34,310 nt of DNA, taken from assembly GCA_036398175.1 (NCBI GenBank), contig DASWHL010000084.1, positions 1 to 34,310 on the forward strand. The letters run 5' to 3'. Shown piece after piece: positions 24,675-32,144 of this stretch. Positions within the stretch are counted from its first letter, which is position 1; every line of letters starts with the position of its first letter. The notes beneath the pieces are model-generated. The model was not told the origin of the DNA. It saw only the letters and a program-made list of their open reading frames with translations, and ran no database searches. The DNA comes from JAOTWJ01 sp036398175 (GTDB taxonomy: Bacteria; Gemmatimonadota; Gemmatimonadetes; Gemmatimonadales; GWC2-71-9). The position numbers and the translations under genes are program-made.

Positions 24675-25033
24675 GGCAAGTCGTGTTGGGGCTGGCCCTC
24701 ACGGCGGCCGTGGGGACCGCGAGTTGGTGGCTCGGCGGGACGCACGCGGCGGTGGCGGGTGTCACGGCCGGCGTGCTGGCGGTGGCGATCGAAACGGTGG
24801 CGGTGCGCGTGTTGGGGCCGGCTCTGGTACCGCCGTTCGAGCGGTTGGCGAAGCGCTGGGCATTCGGCTTGGGCCTTCGCCTGGGTGGGGTGGGGCTCGT
24901 GGGCGTGGCCGTGGTGCGCTGGCCGGCGCAGTTTCCGCCCCTGCCGACGGCGCTGGGGTTCGTGGCGGTGCTGATACCGTTGCTCTTCGGCGAGATGTAC
25001 CTGGTCGTGACGAGGTTGCGGGCAACACGATGA
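24671..25033 (+). CDS. atpI: AtpI-like membrane protein (ATP synthase subunit I)
   Basis: 120 residues, four membrane helices (about 3-20, 25-47, 62-82, 90-112). The GTG at 24671 overlaps the atpZ stop by four bases, and its own stop overlaps the atpB ATG (ATGA at 25030-25033), so it is coupled on both sides. Sequence similarity to named AtpI is weak by eye; position between atpZ and atpB is the main support. Confidence 0.6.
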   Translation: MRQVVLGLALTAAVGTASWWLGGTHAAVAGVTAGVLAVAIETVAVRVLGPALVPPFERLAKRWAFGLGLRLGGVGLVGVAVVRWPAQFPPLPTALGFVAVLIPLLFGEMYLVVTRLRATR

Positions 25034-25890
25034 GTGAAGGTCCTGTGAACATCGGCGAGCTGCTCATGCACCACACGGCGGATGCATATGCGCTTGATTT
25101 CAGCCCGCTGTTCCACTGGGAGTGGGGCAAGGTCCTGCCGGACGTGCACGTGGCGGGGATCACCTTCAATCTCACGCCCACCAAGCACGTGTTCTTCCTG
25201 CTGGTGGCGGCGACCCTGGTGTTCCTGACCATGTGGATGACGGGTCGGAGCCTCCAGCGGCAACGGGCCGGTGAGCGCGCGCCGCGCGGCTTGGCGAGCG
25301 CCATGGAGTCCCTGGTGCTGTTCGTGCGGGACGATATTGCCGTCGCGAATATCGGGCACCGGGGCGCGGCCTTCGCGCCCTACATCATGACGCTGTTCTT
25401 CTTCGTGCTCTACGGGAACCTGCTGGGGCTGCTCCCCTGGGGGGCGACGCCCACGGGCAACCTGGCGGTGACCGCGGGCCTCGCGGTCATGGCCCTGCTG
25501 GTGATCGAGATCAGCGGCATCGTGGCGCTGGGCTTCGGGGGGTATCTGCGCACGATCTTCCCGGAGATCCCGGGCATGAAGGGGCCGGCGGCGGTGGCGC
25601 TCTCGGTGGCCATGTCCCCGATCGAGATCCTCGGCAAGCTGGTCAAGCCCTTTGCGCTCTGCGTGCGTCTCTTCGGCAACATGACTGCCGGCCACTTCGT
25701 GATTCTCGCCCTGTTCGGGATGATCTTCCTGTTCGGGCACGTGGCGATCTGGCGCTGGGCCATCGGCGCGGGATCGGCGGCGCTCGTGCTGGGGATCATG
25801 CTGCTCGAGATTATCGTGGGGTTCGTGCAGGCCTACGTGTTTGCGTTGATCACGGCGGTGCTGATCGGGGTGAATCAGCACGCGCACTAG
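25030..25890 (+). CDS. atpB: ATP synthase Fo subunit a
   Basis: 286 residues, five or six membrane helices. The essential arginine is R213 in KPFALCVRLFGNMTAGH (equivalent to E. coli aR210), and the C-terminal helix contains LEIIVGFVQAYVFALITAV. Subunit a forms the half-channels that carry ions to the c-ring. A hydrophilic N-terminal stretch with LLMHHTADAYALDF precedes the first helix. The start codon overlaps the atpI stop. Confidence 0.95.
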   Translation: MSEGPVNIGELLMHHTADAYALDFSPLFHWEWGKVLPDVHVAGITFNLTPTKHVFFLLVAATLVFLTMWMTGRSLQRQRAGERAPRGLASAMESLVLFVRDDIAVANIGHRGAAFAPYIMTLFFFVLYGNLLGLLPWGATPTGNLAVTAGLAVMALLVIEISGIVALGFGGYLRTIFPEIPGMKGPAAVALSVAMSPIEILGKLVKPFALCVRLFGNMTAGHFVILALFGMIFLFGHVAIWRWAIGAGSAALVLGIMLLEIIVGFVQAYVFALITAVLIGVNQHAH

Positions 25891-25894
25891 AGAG

Positions 25895-26016
25895 GAGCGG
25901 CCCGCGCGCTTCGCGCCGCTCGACACGTACCCGGCCGGATGGCCGGGGATGCCCGCCGATCCTTCGGGGTCGTTGGCGGGTTACCGGAGGGGCGCGGTCG
26001 CGGGAGACGGCCGCGC
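25895..26016 (+). other. Four consecutive hairpins between atpB and atpE
   Basis: The 190-base atpB-atpE gap has four stem-loops: GAGCGG/CCGCTC (25895-25921, with an inner CGCG stem), CCGGCC-GGAT-GGCCGG (25931-25946), CCCGCC/GGCGGG with an inner UUCG-capped stem (25952-25980), and GCGCGG/CCGCGC (25992-26016). All other gaps in this operon are eight bases or less. An RNA processing or stability element that raises atpE output is plausible, since c is needed in many copies. Confidence 0.5.
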
Positions 26017-26080
26017 AGGCACCGGAAGCGCACCCTGACGCGGGAACGGGGTCTCCCATTTTCATTGAGGAGCGAGACAC

Positions 26081-26353
26081 ATGCTGATGTTGCTGGCGGC
26101 AGTGCAAGAGGCGGCTCCGGTCGTCACCGGCGCGCTGGACCTGTCTACGCTCGGCGTGCCCATCGGAATCGGAATGGTGCTGATCGGCGCGGGCGTCGGG
26201 TTGGGCCGGATCGGCGGGCAGGCGGCGGAGGCGATCGCGCGGCAGCCGGAAGCGGCGGGCGACATCCGCGGCACGGCGCTGCTGATCGCGTTTCTGATGG
26301 AAGGCGCGACGATCATCGGCGTGATCATGGCGCTCGTCGCCAAGACCTTCTAG
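26081..26353 (+). CDS. atpE: ATP synthase Fo subunit c
   Basis: 90 residues, a two-helix hairpin. The polar loop is ARQPEA (R54-Q55-P56) and the ion-binding carboxylate is E74 in FLMEGATIIG. The Na+-ring ligands (Gln in helix 1, Ser/Thr after the Glu) are replaced by L41, G75 and A76, so the rotor should be proton-specific. A GAGGAG ribosome binding site precedes the ATG. The N-terminal MLMLLAAVQEAAP may be a short signal-like extension. Confidence 0.95.
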   Translation: MLMLLAAVQEAAPVVTGALDLSTLGVPIGIGMVLIGAGVGLGRIGGQAAEAIARQPEAAGDIRGTALLIAFLMEGATIIGVIMALVAKTF

Positions 26354-26360
26354 GCGCTCG

Positions 26361-26906
26361 ATGACACCTATGCTCCTGGCGCTGGCGGTGGCCCAGGGTG
26401 GTGAAGGGGCGGCCAGTCCGTTTTCGGTGGAACCGGGTCTCATCATCTGGACCTGGGTCGTCTTCATCGCCCTGTTTCTGCTGTTGCGGCGCTTTGCCTG
26501 GCCCGTGATCCTCAAGACCACGGAGGAACGCGAGCAGCGGATTCGCGGCCAGCTCGAAGAGGCGGAACGGCTGAGCACCGAGGCCAAGGCGGCGCTCGAG
26601 GAGCATCGGGCGCTGCTCGCGGGCGCGCGGCAGGAGTCGCATCAACTGCTCCAGGACGCCAAGTCCGCCGCCGGCAAGGAACGGGAGGCGTTGCTGGCCC
26701 GCACCCGCGAGGAGCAGGAGCAACTGCTCGACCGGGCCACAAAGGAGATCTCGGCCGAGCGGGAGCGCGCGCTGGCGGAGCTGCGGCGCGAGGCGGTGGA
26801 CCTGTCGCTGGCGGCGGCGTCCAAGCTCATCGGGGCACGGCTCGACGCGGCCGGCGACCGCAAGCTCGTCGAGCAGTATCTCGCCTCGCTCGGGGACCAG
26901 CATTGA
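26361..26906 (+). CDS. atpF: ATP synthase Fo subunit b
   Basis: 181 residues: one membrane helix (GLIIWTWVVFIALFLLLRRF, about 26-45) followed by a long charged helix to about residue 150 that forms the peripheral stalk dimer, then a C-terminal segment (LSLAAASKLIGARLDAAGDR) that binds delta. The N-terminus before the helix (MTPMLLALAVAQGGEG) resembles a short cleavable signal. Starts seven bases after atpE. Confidence 0.93.
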   Translation: MTPMLLALAVAQGGEGAASPFSVEPGLIIWTWVVFIALFLLLRRFAWPVILKTTEEREQRIRGQLEEAERLSTEAKAALEEHRALLAGARQESHQLLQDAKSAAGKEREALLARTREEQEQLLDRATKEISAERERALAELRREAVDLSLAAASKLIGARLDAAGDRKLVEQYLASLGDQH

Positions 26907-27442
26907 GGGACCCCGGGATCGCACGCAACTACGCGGAAGCGCTCTTCGCCGTCGGGGAGCGCGCGGGAGCCTCGGAGCAGTTCGGCGCCCTGCTCGAGGC
27001 GCTGGCGGGCGCCATCGCATCGGACGAGCAGATCCGGCTCGCGATCGAGACCCCACAGGTGCCGAAGCAGCAGAAGATCGAGATCCTCCGGCGGGCGCTC
27101 GAAGGCCGGACGCCCGAGATGTTCCAGCGGTGGGTCGAGGCGGTGGTGCGGCGGGGCCGGCAGTCTCTGTTCGAGACCATCAGCCGGGAGTTCAACGGAC
27201 TGCTGGACGTGAAGTTCAACCGGGTGCACGCCGGGGTGACCCTGGCCCGGCGGGCGGATCCGGCGCTGCAGGCGGAGATCGTCGAGCGGCTCTCGGTAGC
27301 GTTCGGCAAGACGGTGATCGCGCATTTCCGGGAGAACCCGGCGCTGCTCGGCGGGTTGGTGGTCCGGGTGGGCGACCGTGTGATTGATGGGTCGGTGCGC
27401 CGCCGGATGGCGTCGTTGCGGCGGCAAATCCTCGGGACGTGA
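26903..27442 (+). CDS. atpH: ATP synthase F1 subunit delta
   Basis: 179 residues. The start is TTG at 26903, overlapping the atpF stop (TTGA), so it depends on coupled translation. The N-terminal six-helix domain opens with the family pattern IARNYAEALFAVGERAG; the C-terminal part ends with LGGLVVRVGDRVIDGSVRRR, a standard OSCP/delta signature. Delta joins F1 to the stalk. In most bacteria atpA follows directly; here the operon ends at a hairpin. Confidence 0.93.
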   Translation: MRDPGIARNYAEALFAVGERAGASEQFGALLEALAGAIASDEQIRLAIETPQVPKQQKIEILRRALEGRTPEMFQRWVEAVVRRGRQSLFETISREFNGLLDVKFNRVHAGVTLARRADPALQAEIVERLSVAFGKTVIAHFRENPALLGGLVVRVGDRVIDGSVRRRMASLRRQILGT

Positions 27443-27464
27443 CCGGGCGCGCGTTCGTGGATCG

Positions 27465-27493
27465 GTAGGGGCGACCCAACGGGTCGCCCCTAC
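27465..27493. terminator. Perfect 13-bp hairpin ending the atp operon
   Basis: GTAGGGGCGACCC and GGGTCGCCCCTAC pair perfectly around AAC. There is only a short GTGTTT afterwards, so it is a weak intrinsic terminator at best. Perfect arms of this composition resemble mobile REP/MITE-like hairpins found in many copies in some genomes. Confidence 0.5.
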
Positions 27494-27519
27494 GTGTTTC
27501 CGTTTGGGTAGGAGGCCCG

Positions 27520-28401
27520 ATGCCAGAACGGGTGGGGTTCGTGGGCCTGGGTGCCATTGGGACGCCCATGGCCCGTCACGTCGCGCGGGCGTTCGCGACC
27601 GTGGTCTGGAACCGGACGGCGGTCCGGGCCAAGCAGTTCGCAGAGGCGCATGGCGCACAGGCGGCGACCGACCTGGAGGACCTGGTCGCCGACTGCACGG
27701 TCGTCATCACCTGCCTGCCCACCTCGCGCGAGGTGGCGGAGGTGATCGCGGCGGCGAGTGGTGCGTGGCGGCGGGGACAGCTGCTGATTGACGCGACCTC
27801 CGGGGATCCCGCGGGGTCGCGTCGCAACGCCGCCACCCTGGCCGGCTACGGCGCGGACTTCGTGGACGCGCCGGTATCCGGGGGAACGTCCGGGGCCGAG
27901 CGGGGAACACTCACCGTCATGCTGGGCGGGTCCGACGAGGCCGTGGAGCGGGCGCGGCGCTACGTGCAGCCCTACGCCCGCACGGTGGAGCACGTGGGCC
28001 CCGTCGGCGCGGGCCACGCCCTCAAGGCGGTGAACAATGCACTGCTGGCCCTCAACATCGTGGCGGCGGGCGAGGGACTGGCGGCGCTCGTGAAGCTGGG
28101 CGTTCCGGCCCAGCGCGCGGTGGACGTGATCAACGCGTCGAGCGGCCGGTCCAACGTGACGGAGCACCTGATTCCCGAGCGCGTGATCACGCGGGCCTGG
28201 CCGCGCACGTTCTCGGCGGCACTGCTCGACAAGGATCTGGGGGTGGCGCTGGCCGTGCTGGAGGATGCGGGCGTGACCTCCGAGCTCTATCCGGCGGTCA
28301 AGCGGTTCTACGCCGAGGCGCGGAAGGCGCTGGACGCCGGTGCCGACCACGTGGAGGTGGTCCAGCGGATCGAGGCCGCGGCGGGGGTAGAGATCCGATA
28401 G
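27520..28401 (+). CDS. NAD(P)-dependent beta-hydroxyacid dehydrogenase
   Basis: 293 residues, the full length of the 3-hydroxyisobutyrate dehydrogenase family. It has an N-terminal Rossmann motif GFVGLGAIGTPMA (6-18), the substrate-binding DAPVSGG (116-122), the catalytic K169 in GAGHALKAVNNAL, and an all-helical C-terminal domain. N31 and R32 after the second strand (VVWNRT) suggest NADP+. Typical substrates are 3-hydroxyisobutyrate, tartronate semialdehyde or succinic semialdehyde; the choice cannot be made here. The gene stands alone after the atp hairpin. Confidence 0.88.
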   Translation: MPERVGFVGLGAIGTPMARHVARAFATVVWNRTAVRAKQFAEAHGAQAATDLEDLVADCTVVITCLPTSREVAEVIAAASGAWRRGQLLIDATSGDPAGSRRNAATLAGYGADFVDAPVSGGTSGAERGTLTVMLGGSDEAVERARRYVQPYARTVEHVGPVGAGHALKAVNNALLALNIVAAGEGLAALVKLGVPAQRAVDVINASSGRSNVTEHLIPERVITRAWPRTFSAALLDKDLGVALAVLEDAGVTSELYPAVKRFYAEARKALDAGADHVEVVQRIEAAAGVEIR

Positions 28402-28493
28402 AGCAATCGCGTGGCGATGTTCGAGTTCCCTCCCAGAGCGGATCGTTTCGATCGGCGGCGTTACCTTTCAGGCCCAGAGCGACCGGACACAGG

Positions 28494-29066
28494 ATGATCA
28501 ATCGGGACGGCGACCGGCGTGACTTCTTCCGTACCACGCTCGGCCGGTTTGCCCGCGAGGTGGCGGAGCGGACCGAGCGCCGCGTCGTGGTGCAGCGCTA
28601 CTTCCGGCCGCCCGGCGCGGTGGACGAGGTGTCGTTCCTGTCTCTGTGCACCCGGTGCGAGCTTTGCATCGAGGTGTGTCCGCCCCACGCGATCCTGAAG
28701 GCGCCGGCGGCGGCCGGGCTGGCGGCGGCGACTCCCATGATCGAGCCGTCGCGACAGCCCTGTACGGTCTGCCCGGACATGCCGTGCGCGGCCGCCTGCC
28801 CCACCGGCGCCCTGGTGCGGCCGGAGCGGGTCTGGGAGGGGTACCGCCTGGGCCGGCTCGAGCTGGTGCCGGAGCGGTGCATCGCGTTCCACGGGGTCGA
28901 GTGCGGCGTCTGCGCGCGCGCCTGTCCCGTGGGCGAGCGGGCGCTGGCGCTGGACGATGGGGGCCGGCCCGTGATCAAGGCGGAAGGCTGCGTGGGGTGC
29001 GGCGTGTGCGTGCGTGCGTGCGTCACCACCCCGTCCTCACTGGTGCTGCGCATGGAGGAGTCGTGA
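28494..29066 (+). CDS. NapG/MauM-like ferredoxin with four 4Fe-4S clusters
   Basis: 190 residues with four cysteine sets: C52/55/58/62, C90/93/98/102, C129/137/140/144 and C166/169/172/176, enough for four 4Fe-4S clusters. The order and the split second and third sets fit the NapG/NapF/MauM family, which carries electrons to periplasmic reductases. RRDFF at residues 8-12 recalls a Tat motif but no hydrophobic signal follows, so export is doubtful and the protein may stay cytoplasmic. No nap or mau genes are nearby. It heads a chain of overlapping genes. Confidence 0.82.
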   Translation: MINRDGDRRDFFRTTLGRFAREVAERTERRVVVQRYFRPPGAVDEVSFLSLCTRCELCIEVCPPHAILKAPAAAGLAAATPMIEPSRQPCTVCPDMPCAAACPTGALVRPERVWEGYRLGRLELVPERCIAFHGVECGVCARACPVGERALALDDGGRPVIKAEGCVGCGVCVRACVTTPSSLVLRMEES

Positions 29067-29413
29067 GCGACGTTCCGTACAGGGTGGAAAAGCCGTGGGG
29101 CCACGAGCTGATCTGGGCCCGGACCGACCGGTACGTGGGCAAGATCCTGCACATCGAGCCCGGCCATTGCCTGAGCCTCCAGTATCACAACCTGAAGGAT
29201 GAGACGCTGTACGTGTTGCGCGGCGAGATCATCTTCCGCGTGAAGGAGGGAGAGGTGCTGCGGGAGCGGCGGATGCAGGAAGGGGACTGGTATCACGTGA
29301 CACCGCACACGGTGCATCAGATGGAGGCCGTCACCGCGGCCGACCTGCTGGAGGCCTCCACGCCCGAGCTGGACGACGTCGTGCGCCTCGAGGACCGGTA
29401 CGGGAGGGTCTGA
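29063..29413 (+). CDS. Cupin, mannose-6-phosphate isomerase type II-like
   Basis: 116 residues, a single cupin barrel. It opens with RVEKPWGHELIW, continues with GHCLSLQYHNLKDETLYVLR and the second motif GDWYHVTPHTVHQM. This matches the C-terminal isomerase domain of ManC/ManA-type enzymes. Metal ligands H52 and E57 (YHNLKDE) and a later His of the PHTVH motif are present. The GTG overlaps the ferredoxin stop (GTGA), and the next gene is a sugar-nucleotide pyrophosphorylase, so a sugar-phosphate role is likely. The real substrate is unproven. Confidence 0.78.
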   Translation: MSDVPYRVEKPWGHELIWARTDRYVGKILHIEPGHCLSLQYHNLKDETLYVLRGEIIFRVKEGEVLRERRMQEGDWYHVTPHTVHQMEAVTAADLLEASTPELDDVVRLEDRYGRV

Positions 29414-30397
29414 GTGAAAGTCATCATCCCGCTGGCCGGCAAGGGCACCCGCCTGCTGCCGCTCACCCGGCACGTGCCCAAGCCGCTCATCCGCGTGGCC
29501 GGCCGCCCGGTCATGGACTACGTGATGGACATGCTCGATGGGCTGGACATCGAGGAGCTGATCCTCATTACGGGCCATCTCAAGGAGCAGGTGGAACACC
29601 ACGTCCGCACCCGGTACCGGCAGCCGGCCCGGTTCATCGAGCAGCGGGTGCAGGACGGGACGGCCGGCGCCGTGGCGCTGGCCGAGCCCCACGTCAGCGG
29701 CCCGGTCCTGATCATCTTCGTGGACACGCTGTTCGACGCCGACCTCACGCTGGTCACCCGGACGGACGCGGACGGCGTGATCTGGGCCAAGCACGTCGAG
29801 GACTACCAGCGCTTCGGGGTCGTCGTCACGGACGCGGACGGGTACATGACCCGGATCGTCGAGAAGCCGTCCGAGCCCATTTCGAAGCTCGCCAACATCG
29901 GCCTCTACTACATCCGCGACTGGAAGACGCTGTACGAGGGGATTCACCGGACGCTGGATCGGCCCCAGCACAAAGGCGAGTGGTTTCTCACGGACGCGTT
30001 CCAGTACATGATTGACCAGGGACGCCGGATCAAGGTCGCCCAAGTCTCCGGCTGGTACGACTGCGGCAAGGTGGACACCGTTCTCGCAACCAACCTGCAC
30101 CTGCTCCGGAACGGCCGGGCCCTGGCGCCGGCCGCCGCTCCGGACATCGTGGTCCATCCGCCGGTGCGCGTGGAGCCCGGCGCCGTGGTGGAACGCTCGA
30201 CCATCGGGCCCAACGTGACGATCGAGCCCGGGGCGGTCGTGCGCGACAGTATGCTGCGGGACGTCATCGTGGGCGCCGGCGCGGAGGTCATCGGCTCGAC
30301 GGTCGAGGCGTCGCTCGTGGGCGACGACGCGCGGGTCGAGGGCCAGCGGCTCACGCACATGGTGGCGGCGAAGGACGAGGTGGCGCCCGCGCCGTGA
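29414..30397 (+). CDS. Sugar-1-phosphate nucleotidylyltransferase
   Basis: 327 residues. The N-terminal Rossmann-like domain has the signature LAGKGTRLLPLTRHVPKPL (G9-x-G11-T-R13, K23) and the metal-binding aspartate in IIFVDTLFDADL. From about 245 onward, hexapeptide repeats (VRVEPGAVVERSTIGPNVTI and so on) form a left-handed beta-helix. This is the RmlA-long/GlmU-like build that joins a sugar 1-phosphate to an NTP. Which sugar and nucleotide cannot be told. The GTG immediately follows the cupin stop. Confidence 0.88.
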   Translation: MKVIIPLAGKGTRLLPLTRHVPKPLIRVAGRPVMDYVMDMLDGLDIEELILITGHLKEQVEHHVRTRYRQPARFIEQRVQDGTAGAVALAEPHVSGPVLIIFVDTLFDADLTLVTRTDADGVIWAKHVEDYQRFGVVVTDADGYMTRIVEKPSEPISKLANIGLYYIRDWKTLYEGIHRTLDRPQHKGEWFLTDAFQYMIDQGRRIKVAQVSGWYDCGKVDTVLATNLHLLRNGRALAPAAAPDIVVHPPVRVEPGAVVERSTIGPNVTIEPGAVVRDSMLRDVIVGAGAEVIGSTVEASLVGDDARVEGQRLTHMVAAKDEVAPAP

Positions 30398-30729
30398 TCC
30401 GCCGCCTGGACGACGAAGCCGGGATGGCCGAAGCACTCGCGGCGCCGCGGGCTTTGATCTACAAGCACAGCCCGCGCTGCGGTGTCTGCGTGGCGGCCGA
30501 GCGGGAAGTGACCTTCTTTGCCGAGGGCCATCCGGACGTGCCGGTGTATTGGGTGGACGTGGTTGGGCAGGGACGCCTCGCCGGGGTCATTGCCCGCGCA
30601 CTCGGCGTCCCGCACGAGTCCCCGCAGGTCATTCTGGTTTCCGGCGGACGGGCCGTCTGGTTTGCCTCGCACTGGGAGGTGCGGGCGCTCGATCTCGAGG
30701 CGCGCGTGCGCGACACGTCGAACGCGTGA
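30394..30729 (+). CDS. YtxJ-like bacilliredoxin with CGVC site
   Basis: 111 residues with a thioredoxin-like layout: IYKHSPRCGVC (C29, C32) and then HESPQVILVSGGRAVWFASH, the hallmark of YtxJ, a bacilliredoxin that removes bacillithiol from proteins. Classical YtxJ has a single cysteine at this site (CPIS-like); here a CxxC is present, so a dithiol mechanism is possible. The GTG overlaps the previous stop by four bases. Presence of the family suggests, but does not prove, that the organism makes bacillithiol. Confidence 0.78.
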   Translation: MIRRLDDEAGMAEALAAPRALIYKHSPRCGVCVAAEREVTFFAEGHPDVPVYWVDVVGQGRLAGVIARALGVPHESPQVILVSGGRAVWFASHWEVRALDLEARVRDTSNA

Positions 30730-31550
30730 CGGTTCGCCGGGACGCGGACTGGGCCCGGGTGCTGCGCCGTGTCACGGCGGCGCTGGGAGAGCACGCGATT
30801 CCCGCCCAGGCCGCGGGAGGACTCGCGGCGCGCGCGTGGGGCGGCTCCCGCGACCTGGTGGACCTCGATTTCTACGTTCCCGATGACGTGCTGCCCGAGG
30901 CCGCTCGCCGGCTGGGTCGGTGGCTTGTGCGCGGCCCGGAGCGCGTGCGGACCGGGCTTTGGGACGTCTCGCTGGTGGTGCTCGAGGTGGAGGGTCGTTG
31001 CGTCGAGCTTGGCGGCGCGGATACGGGACGGTACCGCGACGTGAAGGCGGGCGCCTGGCGCCCGGCGGATGTCCATTTCCCGGCCGGCGTGCGACGCACG
31101 GTGCTGGGTGTCGCGGTGGACGTGATGCCGCTCGAGGCGCTGCTGGCCTACAAGTCGGCGCTGCGGCGCGAGGTGGACCTCGTGGACCTGCACGACCTCA
31201 CCGGCAGCGGCGGACCCGTGGACACCCGGCTGGCGGTGTACGGCACGCTCGCTCCCGGTGAGATCAACCACGCGGTCGTGGCCGGGTTGCGCGGGACGTG
31301 GACGCGCGGCGTGGTGCACGGCGCGCTGCACCCCGTGGGATGGGGGATGACGCACGGGTTCCCCGCGCTGCGGTGGCACCCCGACCAGCCGGCCGTGGAG
31401 GTGCAGCTGCTGACCTCGGCCGACCTGCCGGGGGCGTGGCCGCGGCTCGACCACTTCGAGGGGGAGGCGTACCGGCGCATCATCGTACCGGTCACGTCCG
31501 GGGACGAGCAGGTGCTCGCGAACATCTACGTGGCCCGCGGGGTGGCATGA
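30726..31550 (+). CDS. Nucleotidyltransferase-GGCT/AIG2 fusion protein
   Basis: 274 residues, two domains. Residues 1-155 look like a nucleotidyltransferase: GG at 31-32, then SRDLVDLDFYVP with D46 and D48, and a following strand WDVSLVVLEVEGRCVEL, as in LinF/ANT(2'')-like proteins. Residues 168-274 are a gamma-glutamylcyclotransferase-like domain: YGTL at 172-175, and the catalytic glutamate E245 in LDHFEGEAYRR. GGCT enzymes release 5-oxoproline from gamma-glutamyl compounds, so a glutathione-like or gamma-glutamyl thiol link with the YtxJ neighbour is attractive. The GTG overlaps the YtxJ stop. The joint role is unknown. Confidence 0.75.
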   Translation: MTVRRDADWARVLRRVTAALGEHAIPAQAAGGLAARAWGGSRDLVDLDFYVPDDVLPEAARRLGRWLVRGPERVRTGLWDVSLVVLEVEGRCVELGGADTGRYRDVKAGAWRPADVHFPAGVRRTVLGVAVDVMPLEALLAYKSALRREVDLVDLHDLTGSGGPVDTRLAVYGTLAPGEINHAVVAGLRGTWTRGVVHGALHPVGWGMTHGFPALRWHPDQPAVEVQLLTSADLPGAWPRLDHFEGEAYRRIIVPVTSGDEQVLANIYVARGVA

Positions 31551-31859
31551 CCGGTCGCGATCGCTGGGCCCGGCTTGCGTTTCGGCTCGTAGCGGCGACC
31601 GCCGCGTACAACGCCGCCGAAGCGGTGCTGGCGCTCTGGGCGGGAGCTGCGCGCGGCGACGGCACTCGGCAGCCGGGCGCTCGCGGCCGAGGCCAAGGAG
31701 ACGCTGGCGTGCGCGTACCTCTCGGCGTGTCTCCTGGCGGGCCTCGGGCTGAACGCCGCTCTGGGGTGGTGGTGGGCGGACCCCGTGGCGGCGCTCGCCA
31801 TGGTCCCGTGGCTGATCCATGAAGGGCGGGAGGCTCTGGAGGACGACCCATGTCCGTGA
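31547..31859 (+). pseudogene. Cation diffusion facilitator remnant, internally deleted
   Basis: The ATG overlaps the previous stop (ATGA) and starts a normal CDF first helix (RLVAATAAYNAAEAVLALWA). Near 31652 the reading continues only in another frame, with ELRAATALGSRALAAEAKET, then GLNAALGWWWADPVAALAMV and the stop at 31857. That is the fifth-sixth helix region of CDF-family (Zn/Co/Cd) exporters. Around 90 residues holding helices 2-4 and the HxxxD metal sites are gone, with a frameshift at the join. Not functional. Confidence 0.75.
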
Positions 31860-31883
31860 CCCTGGCCGTCATGCGACCGGTAG

Positions 31884-32042
31884 GCGGGCCTGTGGACGCT
31901 CCCGGCCGTGGTCTTTCCGCAGAATGCCGCCAGCCTGGCTGTCCATCGAAGGGTGGGGTTCCGGGAGGTGGGCCGGCGGGAACGGATTGCCCGGCTGCGC
32001 GGCGCCTGGCAGGACACGGTCCGCTGGAACGGCGCAGCCCGT
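31884..32042 (+). pseudogene. GNAT acetyltransferase C-terminal remnant
   Basis: GLWTLPAVVFPQNAASLAVH followed by RRVGFREVGRRERIARLRGA and WQDTV is the C-terminal acetyl-CoA/substrate half of a phosphinothricin-acetyltransferase-like GNAT (pattern IFPEN.ASLALH...GFR.VG.RE.IG...G.WRD). A TAG at 31881 blocks the frame upstream and no N-terminal half exists. The frame runs on into the DUF885 gene without a stop, but that gene has its own start. The rest of 32043-32144 shows nothing. Confidence 0.65.
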
Positions 32043-32144
32043 GCGTCGGAGTGTCCTGAGCCGCGTTGGCGCGGCTTGACCGCTCCGCCGCCGTTCCCCA
32101 CACTAGAGCGCCACGATGCCCACTCCCGCGCCCTCCCGTCCGGA

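Noticed and set aside
31908..32144. N-terminal extension of the DUF885 protein
   Set aside because: This in-frame stretch is recognisably a GNAT C-terminus; the family start is near the ATG at 32145.
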